Shown here: positions 39,553-49,296 of the stretch, in pieces
How positions within the stretch are numbered: position 1 is the stretch's first letter
Layout: the number at the start of each line of letters is the position of its first letter
Source: Phoebastria nigripes
Taxonomy: Eukaryota; Chordata; Aves; Procellariiformes; Diomedeidae
Direction of reading: 5' to 3'
NCBI GenBank assembly: GCA_035582835.1
Contig: JAYKAV010002319.1
Span: forward strand, 558,001-622,000
Length of the DNA stretch: 64,000 bases
The notes under the pieces: generated by a model
Told to the model about the DNA's origin: nothing
What the model saw: only the letters and a program-made list of their open reading frames with translations
Database searches by the model: none
Position numbers and translations under genes: made by a program

Positions 39553-42500
39553 AGAGCGGGGAGTGGTGTGTTTAAACTGTATACACATCTGGTAAAAGCA
39601 TCTGCTCTAAGAACTTAAGGCTAGAATTCCAGATGAGTAACCCTAATGAAAACCAGGTGACTGAAAAAGGAAGTAAATGTTACAAGAGTATTTTTTAAAC
39701 CTTTGAGTAGGCTAAAGCCCCATTCTAGACAGAGAATGCAGGAAAAAGGAACATTATAGGCTTTGAAAACTAGAGATATGTTCTACATCTTACTTACAAG
39801 CCAGCTGTTTTACTGTTTACATTTTAAAGATTATTCCCATTTGTTTTCAAACTTCATTTCACATAAAGCTCTTCTTTCTATCCTACCCTCCTATCAGCCC
39901 CATTACAAGAAGTTCATAAATGGACTGAACTTGTTCTAAACTGTTTGATATTAGAAAAATAAATATTCTATTTAACAATATTTTACATAAGTTTCATTTG
40001 TTAGACATCTTTATTGTCTATTTTAGAAAAAACAGCATTCTAGTCAAAATGAAAACAGACAGAAGGGAAAATGGTTTTTAATTATCCTATTTAAAATGTT
40101 TTAAAATCAGCTAACACCCACATACTAGAGGAAAAGATAAGAAAAGATGAAATTTAAATTACATTTAAGTCAAAGCAAGAGAATTTACAAGGAAGCAAGT
40201 TTCCTGGTGAGCATCACTAACAATACAAAAATGTTAACCATTCTTTCAGTGTTTCATACCCTCATGACAAAGAGATGCACAATGAATAAAAGTCTCAACA
40301 GTATCAAGTCTTAGCCTGACTCAAATCACATTCAAATGTAAGAGAACTCAAATAGACTCTGAACAACATTGAAAGAAAGAAACGAACTACCCTCACCTTA
40401 CAGCTATGGAAAAAAATCAGTTATTTCTTCTGCTATTATCTTTCAGCCAAAACCAGGAAGATTAAGTTTTTAGTGAGAAAACAATTAAGTCCTTTTGTGA
40501 TAGTGAGTGAGCTTATGAAGTCAACTAATACTTGTGCTCATGCATAATGGTACATGTGGTTTCCTCCTCTTTGTCACTAAATAAAAGCATTGCTCAGCAT
40601 CATATAAGAAATTTCACAGATGGTCACAGTGAACCACTCTATTACAACAGAAAACCATACATAATTCAGACATACTAAACAACAACTGAGTAAGAATATA
40701 AAACACAGGTAGGTGAACAATTTTTCATAGAATAAATAGGTCATTGAAGCCCCCAACACATTCACAACATTTAAGAATGTTTGTCAGAGAACAATGTGAT
40801 TAGCTTCACCTGCATGTAATTCACCTCCCCAGTTAGGCTCAACCACATTGGCTCACAGTTCGGTGCACGCTGAAAAACTTGGAAGTTAAAAAATGCATGC
40901 TTTTTTATCTGCCTGTATTCTTAATCCAGTAGTTTAAAAGCAGACAGGTAGGTAAAGAAAACTTATTTCAATGAGTGTAAACAGACATGTCAGTTCCTGA
41001 GGAAGTGGTTAAACGAACCGGGGGTGGGGGGTGAGGGAGGAAGGAGAAAGAAAGAAAAAAAAAAAGGTTCAAAACCAAAGTCAGATCACCTATAGCAGCA
41101 ATACACAAAGACACATAGAGCATGCTGTGCTGCTTCTTTTGTTATGGTAAAGAAATAAGGTCACTTAGCACTACCAATCACACTCATAGATGCTTAGCTC
41201 TTGGGCTACAGTAGTGCCATATTTTTTGGTAATTTAGTCTTTCTACATGTAAAGCCAAACTCTAGGTCAAGAAATGTCAGCAGTTGATCTTCCTGCATAT
41301 ACCACATAAATCACATCCTACCTGAAAGCAACAGTGAGAAAACGTGCATTATTTAAATTTAAAAAAAAAAAAAAAAAANAAAAAANAAAAAANAANAAAN
41401 AAANAAANAAAAAAAACCAATGGAAAAGAAAGGAAGGAGAAGAAAGGAGTAACACATCAGTAGCAGGCTTATTTTACTGAACAATCATGGCCAAAAGCAT
41501 TTTTTTAAAAATTATTGCCTCTATTTCTCCTTTACATTCTAAAAACAATTTCTAGTGGTTTGGCTACTTTGATAACTAATTGGTATCCAAATATAAATAC
41601 ATACATACACACATATAAATACTTATATATTTTAAAATTAAATGCTTTCTAGCCCTCACCGATATTGTTCCTCATTATAGTAGTAGCATGCCAAGAAAAA
41701 AAAAAAGTTATTCAATCTTTATGTTAGAGCAAGACACACAAATATTCATTTGCAGACAGCAGCCAGAAAAAGCACAGCAAAGCCAACAGTGTAATGTAAT
41801 TTTTAAATCCTTAAGGAAAGGAATCTTCTTGAGTCAGCTAGCAATCAATCTCAGGTCAAAACATTCAAGCTGGAAATAGGAGGGAAGAGGGGAAAGACAG
41901 CAAGAAGGCTTCTTGCTTTCTTTATAACACCTAGTAATTAATTTAATTATTTGTAGTCCCCACTATTTCATTCCTACTTCCCCAATACTAGCAAAAGACA
42001 CATTACTAACCATCCCTGTGAACAAAAAAGAAAGAAATGAAATGCTCAGTGGACAAAAACATTACCAAATGAAAAACTTATGAACCGAAATTTAAAAAGA
42101 CAGTTTTAAAAAGGGTCATGGCTATCTTGAGAAAATGCACCTGTATTTTGACATGGACAAGCAGATGCTCACATTCACACAGAATCCTAAATGATGTACC
42201 TATGAATTACCTTGAAAAATTAGTATCTGCCTGATTGGTATTGATAAGGACCTTCAACCCTGATAGTGCCATGTCCCTTTAAAGTTAAAAAGTTGTCTGC
42301 TTGCAATTTTGGGGGGGGTTAACTTCCAGAAGAATCACCTTATTTTGCCAAGTTGCCTGTGGTATTGGGATTAGATCCAAATGGGTAATAAAATCTGTCA
42401 AAGAAATTTCATATCTACGTTTACAAGATCCAAAAATACGCAAGATATTCCAAAGGGGGGAAAAAACCCCGATCACTGGAGGATTGCTTTGACATGCCAG

Positions 42501-45500
42501 TTAAGATTGCTGAATGATAAGTGTATTCATCGTGTCATGTAGAATTTAAAACACCCTCTTATAATCAAGGAAATGAATAATTAAGGACACAAAATCTTAC
42601 ATGGCTCCCATAACAAGGGCACCATAAAGCAATGAATATTTTATCAGATATTATTCTAATTCACCCTACAATAAAAACTGTTTCCTCCAATAATCTCAAA
42701 ATAAAAATCGGAAAAGCCTTAACTAGTTTTCAGATCTAAACTTCTGATTAAGTTGCACTTTCTAACCTTCATGGATTATTTTAATTAATGGCCTTTAACC
42801 ACTTTTTACCTAGGTAATGAATGTTTGTTAAAACAGAAAGCAAAGCATGAACACGTTACTAAATTAAGTGAGTGGCACTGATCAAATGAGAAATGGCTCA
42901 AAGCTTAATTTCATTCCAAACAGTGGGTCTGAAACTTTCACTCTATGAACCTCAGACACAGATGCGACAAAAAAATTAACTAGCCTAACTCTGTCGGCCT
43001 TAGCACCTTGCAATGATCAGAAAAACAGAGTAAGAATAATGCATTGATCTTGTTTAACACCTGCACATCTTGAAGGGCTTGGGAAAGGCAGCTGAAAATT
43101 ATTATCCTGCTTACATTTAAACCAGCTGTAATGAGATTTACACTAATCTGTGGATAAATCAAGAGTCTGCCGTGCACACATGAGTCTCTCTCCTACACAC
43201 TTGTGTGTGCCTTATANATCCCACTTCCACAATGCTTCAGACTATCCTGACTCCTTACCATGTGGTATGCTTTGAAGAGTCATTTCAAAACATTGATTTT
43301 TAGTTAGATCATGAAATACTTCAGAACAGTCAGTAGTAAAATTTGTCCTTCAAAATTTATCCTCAAAATCATCACGAATATTAGATCTAATTTCTAAACA
43401 AAGGCAATGTATTAAATGTCTACTTCTTTCCTCCGAAGCAGTCTCTTTCCTCAGCTAATGTTCAAGTTTTGTGACAGACTGTGATTTTGTTGAGTAGAGA
43501 GTATAAACACATTTCTGGAAACAAAATCTAGAAAATATTAATCACCATCAATTTAAGTTTATTAACTTTTAAAAGATACCAAGTATCTGAAAACAAAGAC
43601 TCCCCTTTTTTGTAATTAAAAGGAAAATTAGGTCTAGCTTATGAGACCGAAATTGAGACCCTTACCCCACCTCAATAAACGTGCATCCTCTAATAGAATC
43701 AGTGCCAAAGCACTATGCTCTATCACACAGGCAAAGATAACTACTGCCCTCGTGGTTAGCTTATACCTCAGTAACCAATTCAAATGGAAAAAAAAATTAA
43801 CAGTTTTAAGGAAAACAAGACTAAGTCTAAAAAAAACCAAATCTAACAAGCTTTACTTAAAAAGACAGCCGGGGAATGAATTTAATGAGATATAACAACC
43901 TATAAAGTCTGTTGCGTTACTAACAAGCATTCCTGCATTGCAGTGACCCAGAGAAACAGATGAAAGACTACCCAACTTTGAAATTAGATTTAAGTGACTG
44001 AAAAGGTAAATTTTTTTTACATACTTATTTTGTGGTTTAAATTTCAGAATAGATCTGGTAATTTCCAGGCCAAATTCATTTGCCAGATGTAGGGTGATAG
44101 TGACCCTCACACACACAGACCATTAGGTCCACACACTGTCCATGAGCTTACATGCAGCTGACTGAACAGAATTTTTCACAGGAAGAAGGTCCTACCTACC
44201 CCTCTCCAGTTTCAGTGAGTTCTCTCTCCTCCTGTATTCTAGTAAGAATGGAAGGAAAGAGGAAATGAGGACCTCTAGTAATAAAAAGGAAAAAGCAAAA
44301 GGAGAGACAAATACTCATGGAGATGGAGAAGAAACACTAACGAGGAGCTGAGATGAAAAGGAAAGCCAAGATGGTTAAAGTCTGTATACCTGAGCTTTTA
44401 CAGTATATTTGTTTTGGCACTGACTGCAACAGTCCAATGCCAAAAAACACTGTGGCAGAATGCTGTTACCTACCTCAATGAAAAGAGAACAGTGGAACTG
44501 ATTTATCTGAGAAAACAAAAACAAAAACTGATTGGGGGGGCAAACAAAAAAAAAACATCAAAAGCAGTCTGACCCAGTACAGTCATGTTCTTGAAAGTTC
44601 TCCTACTCAGCCCAAAACATTTGCTCTCACATATAAATAAATTATTCAGTGATATTCGGGGTTATTCTGAACTAAGTTCAGAGCTAAGTAATTTAGTAAA
44701 TTACTTCAAACACAGAAAAAATGTCATTAATTCAGCATGTGGATTTCCACCATAATCATCGTTCACTAGGCCTCAAACAGCTTCCTCATGCTAGCTCTCC
44801 TCTGTACTTTTTATGGTCCCAGCATCATTTGCAAATGCCACAATGTATGTTTCTGACCAACTGTGAAATTACAGCTCTTATTCAACAGAAGTTAGAATGC
44901 AAGAAACAGATGCCAGGCAAATATATTTAGCTTTTGCAGGAAATACCAGTCTACAGCCAGAATTGCTCTTCAATATCTAACACAATTATATTATTTAAGA
45001 AAAAAATGTATTCAACTGACAGTGATCTGAAAAGCAACAGTTTTAAGCATAGTTCACAAGTACAATTCCCCTTTAACGAAAAAAAAAAATCACCGAATTT
45101 CCATTTCGGCAGACATAATCCTATGTCTGCAGTTGTTCTTCTAAAGAAAGAACTTCAAATTCTACATTGAACAATTAACGAGTCCAGTGAGAACTAATGA
45201 ATCCTCAACCACGCAGAAAAAAAAAAAGTTGGAAAAACTCTTCAGACTTACACAGGTGTGCTTAAAAGATTGCAATCTCACTTAGGTAAGGCATGGCTCC
45301 CTGTGGTTTCATGAGTCTATGAAAAGTTGTTGAGAAATACCACATCTGAGCTGTTCCAGAGTAGTTTTCATAATTACATGATTTGCACAACAGTGCTGAA
45401 GGTGTGGCACATCATACAAATTCAACTGATTCAGTCGGTGACACTTTGCAGTCTTGCCAATGCCTCCAGCTACTCTGCTTCCAACTTCAGCAGAAGTTTC

Positions 45501-48500
45501 AGAAATTAAAGTGCATGGAAAGACTGTACTCTAATTGGAATTAGCACACATCTGCATGCAGTATTTCATGTGACAGCACCGATTAAAAGCCATTTTCAGT
45601 TTCTGTACAATTTCTACTTTATATATTCATCTCCTCTCCTCTTAAATGCCCAATTACAACAACAACAACCTGCCTCTGGATCTGCAAAAAGTCATTCTGT
45701 GCTTTCTTTTGATAGTCTTAAAGCTCCTCAAAGCAAATGCGTGCTGCTTTCTGCATCGCTTACTGTACAGAGCATGCTTGACTGGATTAAATACTCAGGG
45801 GAAAACATGCCATTTTCTAAACAGGAGTGCTTAAACTCTCAGACTTCCAAACTACATAATAGTAACATAACAGACATTCTAGAGACACTTAAAAATGAAC
45901 ATACACCATTACTCTCTAATTTGGAGCAAAAACATTCATACTTGGATCAATACACTTGTTGTAAATGCTTCCTCTTACTGCTTTTTTAAGAGTCTTCCTT
46001 CATCACAAGACCTCCATAACAATTCTGTCAGGTAGCTTCAAGGGGAACTGATTTAGGCCAAAAGAGCAATTCAGGCTGGTGCACATGCTCCTCTAATCAA
46101 TTCCCTAACTTCAGCGAAGCTAGCTTCCAAATATCAGCATCAAATGCAACACCCCTCCATTATACAATGACACAATATTCAGTATCAAATAACAATATTC
46201 AAGAGTGCCTCCATATTACCTTGTGAAGTTATTGTTGCAATCAGGAGAGTTTTTGTGGAGAGGCGAGGAAAAGGTACTTAACCAATATGCATCACTCAGC
46301 GTGACAATTCCAGCTCCTCAAATCGCAGAAACACAAGATAATGATAAAAATAGCCACTGGCAGTCTGAACTAAGAACTCGCTCTCCAACCTATTCTGCAA
46401 TGTTTTGCTATCACTGGCAGGTCACGTGGCTGCCAGAAAGCTTCCTGTATATCAGTATCTTCACTTACTCTCCTTTTCTGGAAGGGTCAGCAGCAACTCG
46501 GAACAGGACTGACGACAAGTTCTGAGTCATTTTAAGACAACGTGCTTGATGAGAGATGTCTTATTATTACAGACTGCAGAAAATTACCTTCTAAATATTT
46601 TTCTCCAGCTGAGGCAACACCACCAACAAAAAGCACTAAGCCCACAGAACCTTAGAAAACAGCATCAAAAGCAATAGAAAATGCATTAAATTTTGACAAG
46701 ATACTGATTTATATATGGCATTTTCTCTGTTTAATTTTATATTACCAAGTTGCAGCAAAACCAGCAAATAAGAAATAGTATTTATTGTGAATTGACAGAA
46801 ACCAGTACTANGTATCTTTAAAAAATTAATCTCACTAAAATGAGCACAAACAAGAAAGAGACAGTACTCTATATACCATTAGGGAGTTAATGTAACAATA
46901 ATCACATACTACTAGCTGGAACTGAAAAGGGAGGCACTACATTTTACTATACTAGTAGGAATGCAAAATTCATTTTTAAAAAGAACAATTTTCATTTGCT
47001 TTAAATTAACAAGAGCCTGCTGTTTGTTCATTGCAATGTTTTAAATTCAATGTACCTACCTTTTTCTCTAGCCACTTGTTAAGAATTCAACAGTTATCTA
47101 TGCGAATACTGTGTGACTTACCTTAATTTTCTTAAAAAGCATAGCAAACAGAGACACTCCCCTAGACATGGTATCATCATCGATCTATTCAGTTCCCCAA
47201 AGTGTCTGGCACCTTCTTCCTGCCTCCTAGCTGTAATAAATCAGTTGATTGCCCAGCAACTGGCTCTCCCTGTAAGTGTTGGTTTGGGAGAAACACCTCT
47301 GAACAACAACGAAAAATTTCTTCTAATCGCTGAACTTCTTTGTTGAGAAGCAGCATGCCTAACAGGGTCCTGTAGCTGTAAACTAGCTAATTTTTGAAGT
47401 TGGAAAGTTATATTAATACCTGAGCATATATTTTTAGTTTTTGCAATTTTATCTTCTTAAAGTTCTCTGAAGGGTGGTTCCCTACTGCCATATGCTTCTG
47501 GTTGACAACTTTGCTTACCCTTGATACTCTGAAGATAACAGATGGACCTACAGAGTTAAGACTTCTTGTCATTAACTTTTTTTCAGTAAAGAAACACTAG
47601 GGACAACAGATTTCCCTGTACTCCTCCTTTCCTTCTAATCATTCTCCACATTATCCCACTGTAAAGTGTACTCCCTCTAAAATCAAAAGCATTACAGAGT
47701 AAAATAACTGGTTTTGCCAAAGGAAGCAGCAGCCCTAACACATCTTGGCTCCAGGAAACTGCAATCAGGGAAGAACTCAAGTAAGAAGCAGCAGCCTTCC
47801 CACACGAAAGCACCGATACTGCGAGACAAAGGACAACCATCTTTCCTTTAAAAGAAGGAACACCTTAAAAAATATCTAGCATTTCAGTGCTCCCTGATCG
47901 GTCATTCCCGAATGAAGCTTTCTCTCCGGTGCCCATGGGCACAACAAGTCACGCTGCTGCTCTAAGTGGGGCCTACTTCCTACGTTAAACATACTTGCTT
48001 GCATCTACTTTCATACCGAGCCTAACTAAACACATTACAGTTATAGCAAACAAAAACATGTACCAAAAAATGACAGCAATCACGGGAGGTTATCTGTGTA
48101 GAAGTGTGCGATGATCCATTAGAAAGCTAAATTTAAAACACCTTGGGCACGGTACCTTTAAAGGGAAAGCCCCTGAACAAACACGATCATGCGAGGGACA
48201 ATACTGAAGACAGGATACATTTCAAAGACGGCAATTTGCATTATTAAATCAGCAAGCAAAGTACTAAAAAAAGATGACCTCTACACTCCTACCGACCCAC
48301 ACAGCAGAGTAGGTGACTGTGACTCCCAGACGCCCCACAGACCACCTTCACTGAGCCGCTCCTTGGATTAAAGGGGGGGGCCCAAGCGTCGCCTTCAGCC
48401 TCAACAGTCCAATTAAAACTACACTCTCTAAAGTCCTTTCAAAAATGTCTATTAAAAAAAAAAAGTAATCTCAGACTGATTTAAAGAACACACTGACCCT

Positions 48501-49220
48501 ACAGCAGCCACCGGCTCCTCTCAGCCCCAATCCCCGCGGCCAGGCTTCCCCTGGGCAGGGCTAAGCACGCAGCTCCTCCGGCAGACAAAAGGAGCGAGAA
48601 GCCGCGATCTCGCATTCCTCTGCGCCCAGCGGGGCTGGGGGCGCTGGCCCCCAGGGGAGACAAAGTCTGCTGCCCGCCCCGGGCCGGCCGGCCGCGCTCC
48701 CGCGCCGGACAAAGCTGCGCAGGCAAGGCCGGAGCCGGAACAGGAGCGGGGGCTGCCACCCCCCACCCCCGTTGAGACATGTGGAGGCCGCTCCGCGGCT
48801 CCTCCGCGGGGAGCAGCAAGGGGTGGAAGAAGCAGCGCCGCAGCATCCCCCCCAACCCTCCTGGAGAAGGGTCCCGCGGGGCGGCCCCCGGCGGGGTGGG
48901 GGGCCGGGGCAGTCTCCCTCCCTCCCTCCCCCGTGCTCCCAAGCCCTCCCCCGGCCGCCGGGCGCCCTCCCGCCGAGGGGCTGCGATGCCCCACGAGGCC
49001 CGCGCCGGCCGCGGGGAACAAAGGAGCGGGGGCGAGAGGCGCCCGCCCGCCGCGCGAGGGCCGCGGGGCGGCCGGGCCACCTCAGGCCGGGAGGGCCGGC
49101 GCAGCCTAGGCCGCGCCGGGCGCACTCACCGCTACAGCACCAAGAGGAGGGCGAGCCCTGCGGGAACTTAGCCGAGTCGGGTGCGATGCAGACGCTGGAG
49201 CCGAGGTGCGGGCACTCCAT
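5589..49220 (-). CDS. USP3: USP3, ubiquitin-specific peptidase 3 (15 coding exons, complete)
   Basis: Cysteine protease that removes ubiquitin from histone H2A and related chromatin substrates; family knowledge places it in the nucleus, acting in DNA-damage response and S-phase progression. Joined exons (minus strand): 49220-49130, 32036-31976, 29610-29479, 22118-22035, 20376-20295, 17698-17616, 16711-16598, 15875-15762, 10955-10809, 8871-8765, 8600-8520, 7916-7798, 7626-7513, 7397-7330, 5754-5589. They total 1,563 nt, giving 520 aa plus stop, with all phases consistent and all introns GT-AG. Domains: zf-UBP about residues 29-105 with C32, C41, C44, C49, H48, H56, H60, C85, C88, C95, C98; USP domain from about 159 with the Cys box GNTCFMNA (C168), the QQQDAHEF box, a zinc-ribbon pair C324/C327 and C385/C388, and the His box GSGHYTAYA (H471) with FHFND (D487). 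The ATG lies in an excellent Kozak context (CCGCCATGG). Nearly identical to human USP3 as I remember it. No disabling change seen. Confidence 0.97.
5755..7329 (-). other. USP3: USP3 intron 14
   Basis: 1,575 bp, GT-AG. Nothing but intronic sequence seen. An ambiguous base occurs at 6383. Confidence 0.9.
7330..7397 (-). CDS. USP3: USP3 coding exon 14 (residues 444-466)
   Basis: 68 bp. Encodes [20 protein letters not shown] then GS, with codon G466 split GG|C. It leads into the catalytic histidine box. The acceptor is TTATCCACAG and the donor GTGAGT. Confidence 0.96.
7513..7626 (-). CDS. USP3: USP3 coding exon 13 (residues 406-443)
   Basis: 114 bp, 38 whole codons in phase 0. Encodes [20 protein letters not shown] then [18 protein letters not shown]. 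The LHLKRF motif is typical of USPs. The acceptor is ATCCTCTAG and the donor GTATGA. Confidence 0.96.
7798..7916 (-). CDS. USP3: USP3 coding exon 12 (residues 366-405)
   Basis: 119 bp. Encodes [20 protein letters not shown] then [20 protein letters not shown]385 and C388 form the second half of the zinc ribbon. The acceptor is TTCTTTTTTAG. The donor reads GTTCGT, the least canonical in the gene. Skipping this exon would shift the frame. Confidence 0.95.
7917..8519 (-). other. USP3: USP3 intron 11
   Basis: 603 bp, GT-AG, no internal feature seen. The neighbouring introns 10 (8601-8764), 12 (7627-7797) and 13 (7398-7512) are all under 180 bp, so exons 10 to 14 form a compact cluster. Confidence 0.9.
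8520..8600 (-). CDS. USP3: USP3 coding exon 11 (residues 339-366)
   Basis: 81 bp. Encodes [20 protein letters not shown] then PMCTLR. The acceptor is TTTTTCTAG and the donor GTAAGA. N350, T353, M361 and T363 differ conservatively from the human sequence as I recall it. This is the most variable stretch of the catalytic domain here. Confidence 0.95.
8765..8871 (-). CDS. USP3: USP3 coding exon 10 (residues 303-339)
   Basis: 107 bp. Encodes [19 protein letters not shown] then [17 protein letters not shown]324 and C327 form the first half of the structural zinc ribbon found in many USPs. The acceptor is TTTGTCTAG and the donor GTAAGG. Confidence 0.96.
8872..10808 (-). other. USP3: USP3 intron 9
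   Basis: 1,937 bp, GT-AG. Contains a CAT trinucleotide run (9375-9390), an A15 run (9464-9478) and a perfect 19 bp inverted repeat (10233-10276), annotated separately. Confidence 0.9.
10233..10276. repeat. Perfect 19 bp inverted repeat with 6 nt loop
   Basis: Left arm 10233-10251 reads ctgttaattttgattttca. The right arm 10258-10276 is its exact reverse complement. The loop is gtaaca. Because the arms are complementary, either strand could fold. It lies inside USP3 intron 9. Confidence 0.9.
10809..10955 (-). CDS. USP3: USP3 coding exon 9 (QQQDAHEF box, residues 254-303)
   Basis: 147 bp. Encodes [20 protein letters not shown], then [18 protein letters not shown] and [10 protein letters not shown]. 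The QQQDAHEF block is a hallmark of USP catalytic domains. The acceptor is TTCTCTTAAG and the donor GTAAGA. Codon I303 is split AT|A. Confidence 0.97.
13421..13425. repeat. Left target-site duplication of the solo LTR
   Basis: Reads aacag and is repeated at 13958-13962 immediately after the LTR's terminal CA. Confidence 0.85.
13426..13957 (+). mobile_element. Solo LTR of an avian endogenous retrovirus (532 bp)
   Basis: Begins TGTCCTGG and ends ACCACAACA, so it has the TG...CA termini of an LTR. It is flanked by a perfect 5 bp target-site duplication, aacag, at 13421-13425 and 13958-13962. It has a CCAAT box (13630-13636), a TATA box (tatataaat, 13669-13677) and an ATTAAA poly(A) signal (13819-13824), giving U3-R-U5 order on the plus strand, antisense to USP3. 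A 5 bp duplication favours an ERVL-like or related class over ERVK, which usually makes 6 bp. The internal region is absent, so this is a recombined solo LTR. The family matches the LTR at 49894-50487 over U3 and U5. Confidence 0.9.
13669..13677 (+). promoter_or_regulatory. TATA box of the solo LTR
   Basis: tatataaat in U3, about 33 bp after a CCAAT box and about 140 bp before the ATTAAA. The corresponding position in the copy at 49894-50487 has lost the TATA. If active, this promoter would transcribe rightward, antisense to USP3. Confidence 0.6.
13958..13962. repeat. Right target-site duplication of the solo LTR
   Basis: Reads aacag and matches 13421-13425 exactly. Confidence 0.85.
15762..15875 (-). 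CDS. USP3: USP3 coding exon 8 (residues 216-254)
   Basis: 114 bp. Encodes [20 protein letters not shown] then [17 protein letters not shown]. The acceptor is TTTCTTTCCAG and the donor GTAAGT. Codon R254 is split AG|G across the 4.8 kb intron 8 that carries the solo LTR. Confidence 0.96.
15876..16597 (-). other. USP3: USP3 intron 7
   Basis: 722 bp, GT-AG. At 16466-16513 two copies of a ttttctatga-like motif recall the tail repeats of bird CR1 elements, but no CR1 body is recognisable upstream. Confidence 0.85.
16598..16711 (-). CDS. USP3: USP3 coding exon 7 (residues 178-216)
   Basis: 114 bp. Encodes [19 protein letters not shown] then [18 protein letters not shown] in the catalytic domain. 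The acceptor is TTTCCGTAG and the donor GTAAGC. Both end codons are split (S178, V216). Q181 is a conservative change from the human residue I recall. Confidence 0.95.
16712..17615 (-). other. USP3: USP3 intron 6
   Basis: 904 bp, GT-AG. No internal feature seen. Confidence 0.9.
17616..17698 (-). CDS. USP3: USP3 coding exon 6 (catalytic Cys box, residues 151-178)
   Basis: 83 bp. Encodes [19 protein letters not shown] then MNAILQSL. C168 in GNTCFMNA is the nucleophile of the USP Cys box. The acceptor is TCTCATTTCCAG. The donor is GTACCT, weaker than the GTAAGT used by most introns here. Codon 178 is split AG|T. Confidence 0.96.
17699..20294 (-). other. USP3: USP3 intron 5
   Basis: 2,596 bp, GT-AG. 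Contains a G12 run at 19906-19917 and otherwise nothing recognised. Confidence 0.9.
20295..20376 (-). CDS. USP3: USP3 coding exon 5 (linker, residues 123-150)
   Basis: 82 bp. Encodes [18 protein letters not shown] then LNSKLLKVN. The basic RHRKRK cluster between the zinc finger and the catalytic domain could contribute to nuclear localisation (inference). The acceptor is CTTTCCAACAG and the donor GTAAGT. The exon ends in phase 0. Confidence 0.94.
20377..22034 (-). other. USP3: USP3 intron 4
   Basis: 1,658 bp, GT-AG. Contains a short CA/TA-rich stretch around 21895-21962 and no other feature. Confidence 0.9.
22035..22118 (-). CDS. USP3: USP3 coding exon 4 (residues 95-123)
   Basis: 84 bp. 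Encodes [19 protein letters not shown] and then REHLQNLE, ending the zf-UBP domain (C98, D99, D100) and starting the linker helix. The acceptor is TTTTTCTTGCAG and the donor GTAAGT. Codon 123 is split AA|T. Confidence 0.95.
22119..29478 (-). other. USP3: USP3 intron 3
   Basis: 7,360 bp, GT-AG. Contains frames up to 113 codons, such as 23478-23810 plus and 24021-24362 minus. None shows a recognisable domain or supporting splice structure. No mobile element recognised. Confidence 0.85.
29479..29610 (-). CDS. USP3: USP3 coding exon 3 (zf-UBP, residues 51-95)
   Basis: 132 bp. Encodes [17 protein letters not shown] and onward to [13 protein letters not shown], with zinc-ligand candidates H56, H60, C85 and C88. 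The acceptor is TTATTTTAG and the donor GTAAGG. The last codon, C95, is split TG|T. I66 and M68 look like conservative changes relative to the mammalian sequence I remember. Confidence 0.95.
29611..31975 (-). other. USP3: USP3 intron 2
   Basis: 2,365 bp, GT-AG. No internal feature recognised. Confidence 0.9.
31976..32036 (-). CDS. USP3: USP3 coding exon 2 (zf-UBP, residues 31-51)
   Basis: 61 bp. Encodes [19 protein letters not shown] between split codons 31 and 51. It contains the zinc-finger cysteines C32, C41, C44 and C49. The acceptor is TTTTTTTATAG, preceded by a T homopolymer of 38 bases. The donor is GTGGGT. Skipping this 61 bp exon would shift the frame. Confidence 0.95.
32041..32087. 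repeat. A homopolymer abutting the USP3 exon 2 acceptor
   Basis: On the plus strand, A7 TT A38. On the transcribed minus strand this is T38 AA T7 followed directly by ATAG, the exon 2 splice acceptor. It therefore doubles as an extreme polypyrimidine tract. Confidence 0.95.
37376..37475. repeat. Alternating purine-pyrimidine tract (TA/CA/TG) with small palindromes
   Basis: Rich in ATATAT, TATGTG and ACACAC steps. It includes an 8 bp inverted repeat tagcatgt / acatgcta (37417-37424 and 37429-37436) with loop atac. An A21 run follows at 37487-37507. Confidence 0.8.
39506..39551. repeat. G homopolymer (46 bp)
   Basis: An uninterrupted run of 46 G on the plus strand in USP3 intron 1; the transcript would carry C46. 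It is preceded by T- and G-rich sequence (39457-39500). True length is uncertain because such runs are hard to sequence. Confidence 0.9.
41020..41067. repeat. Polypurine tract (48 bp, two T interruptions)
   Basis: G runs grade into GGA, GAAA and A11. The minus strand, the sense of USP3, is therefore a long polypyrimidine tract deep in intron 1. Confidence 0.85.
41361..41416. repeat. A-rich tract with seven ambiguous bases
   Basis: Mostly A with N at 41379, 41386, 41393, 41396, 41400, 41404 and 41408. The last four are spaced by four bases, which suggests an underlying AAAN tetranucleotide repeat whose fourth base was not called. Confidence 0.85.
45570..45989 (+). other. Open frame of 139 codons in USP3 intron 1, antisense (uncertain)
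   Basis: A stop-bounded frame starting MTAPIKSHF with a glutamine run QQQQ and a fairly ordinary composition towards its C-terminal half. I recognise no domain. It is long for AT-rich intronic sequence but chance is the default explanation. No clear promoter or splice partner was found. Confidence 0.12.
49130..49220 (-). CDS. USP3: USP3 coding exon 1 (residues 1-30 plus first base of codon 31)
   Basis: Starts with [14 protein letters not shown] and ends SSWCCS followed by a split valine codon (G|TG). The donor reads GTGAGT. The start was chosen because CCGCCATGG is a near-perfect Kozak site and the peptide matches the USP3 N-terminus. No in-frame ATG lies just upstream. The 5' UTR extends to higher coordinates for an unknown distance inside the CpG island. 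Confidence 0.96.
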
Positions 49221-49263
49221 GGCGGGCGAGGCGGCGGGGCGCGGCGGGCGGCTCCTCGCGGCG

Positions 49264-49296
49264 CTACAGCAACGGCGCCCCGCGCACAACAGCCAT
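49264..49296 (-). promoter_or_regulatory. Upstream ORF overlapping a YY1-like motif in the USP3 leader
   Basis: An ATG 76 nt upstream of the USP3 start opens a 10-codon frame (MAVVRGAPLL) that stops before the main ATG, in a different frame. Its start sits in CCTAAGATGGCTG, which fits the AAGATGGC core bound by YY1 near many housekeeping starts. Whether it lies in the mRNA depends on the start site. Confidence 0.45.

Larger units (their letters stand above)
32037..49129 (-). other. USP3: USP3 intron 1
   Basis: 17,093 bp, the longest intron, starting inside the CpG island with donor GTGAGT and ending ATAG. It carries several low-complexity tracts annotated separately: A38, G46, alternating purine-pyrimidine, polypurine and A-rich. 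It also holds a plus-strand frame at 45570-45989 of uncertain meaning. Ambiguous bases occur at 43217 and 46811. No internal exon or recognisable transposon found. Confidence 0.9.

Noticed and set aside
39400..39588. Minus-strand frame with a proline run
   Set aside because: The prolines are simply the translation of the poly-C strand of the 46 bp G run.
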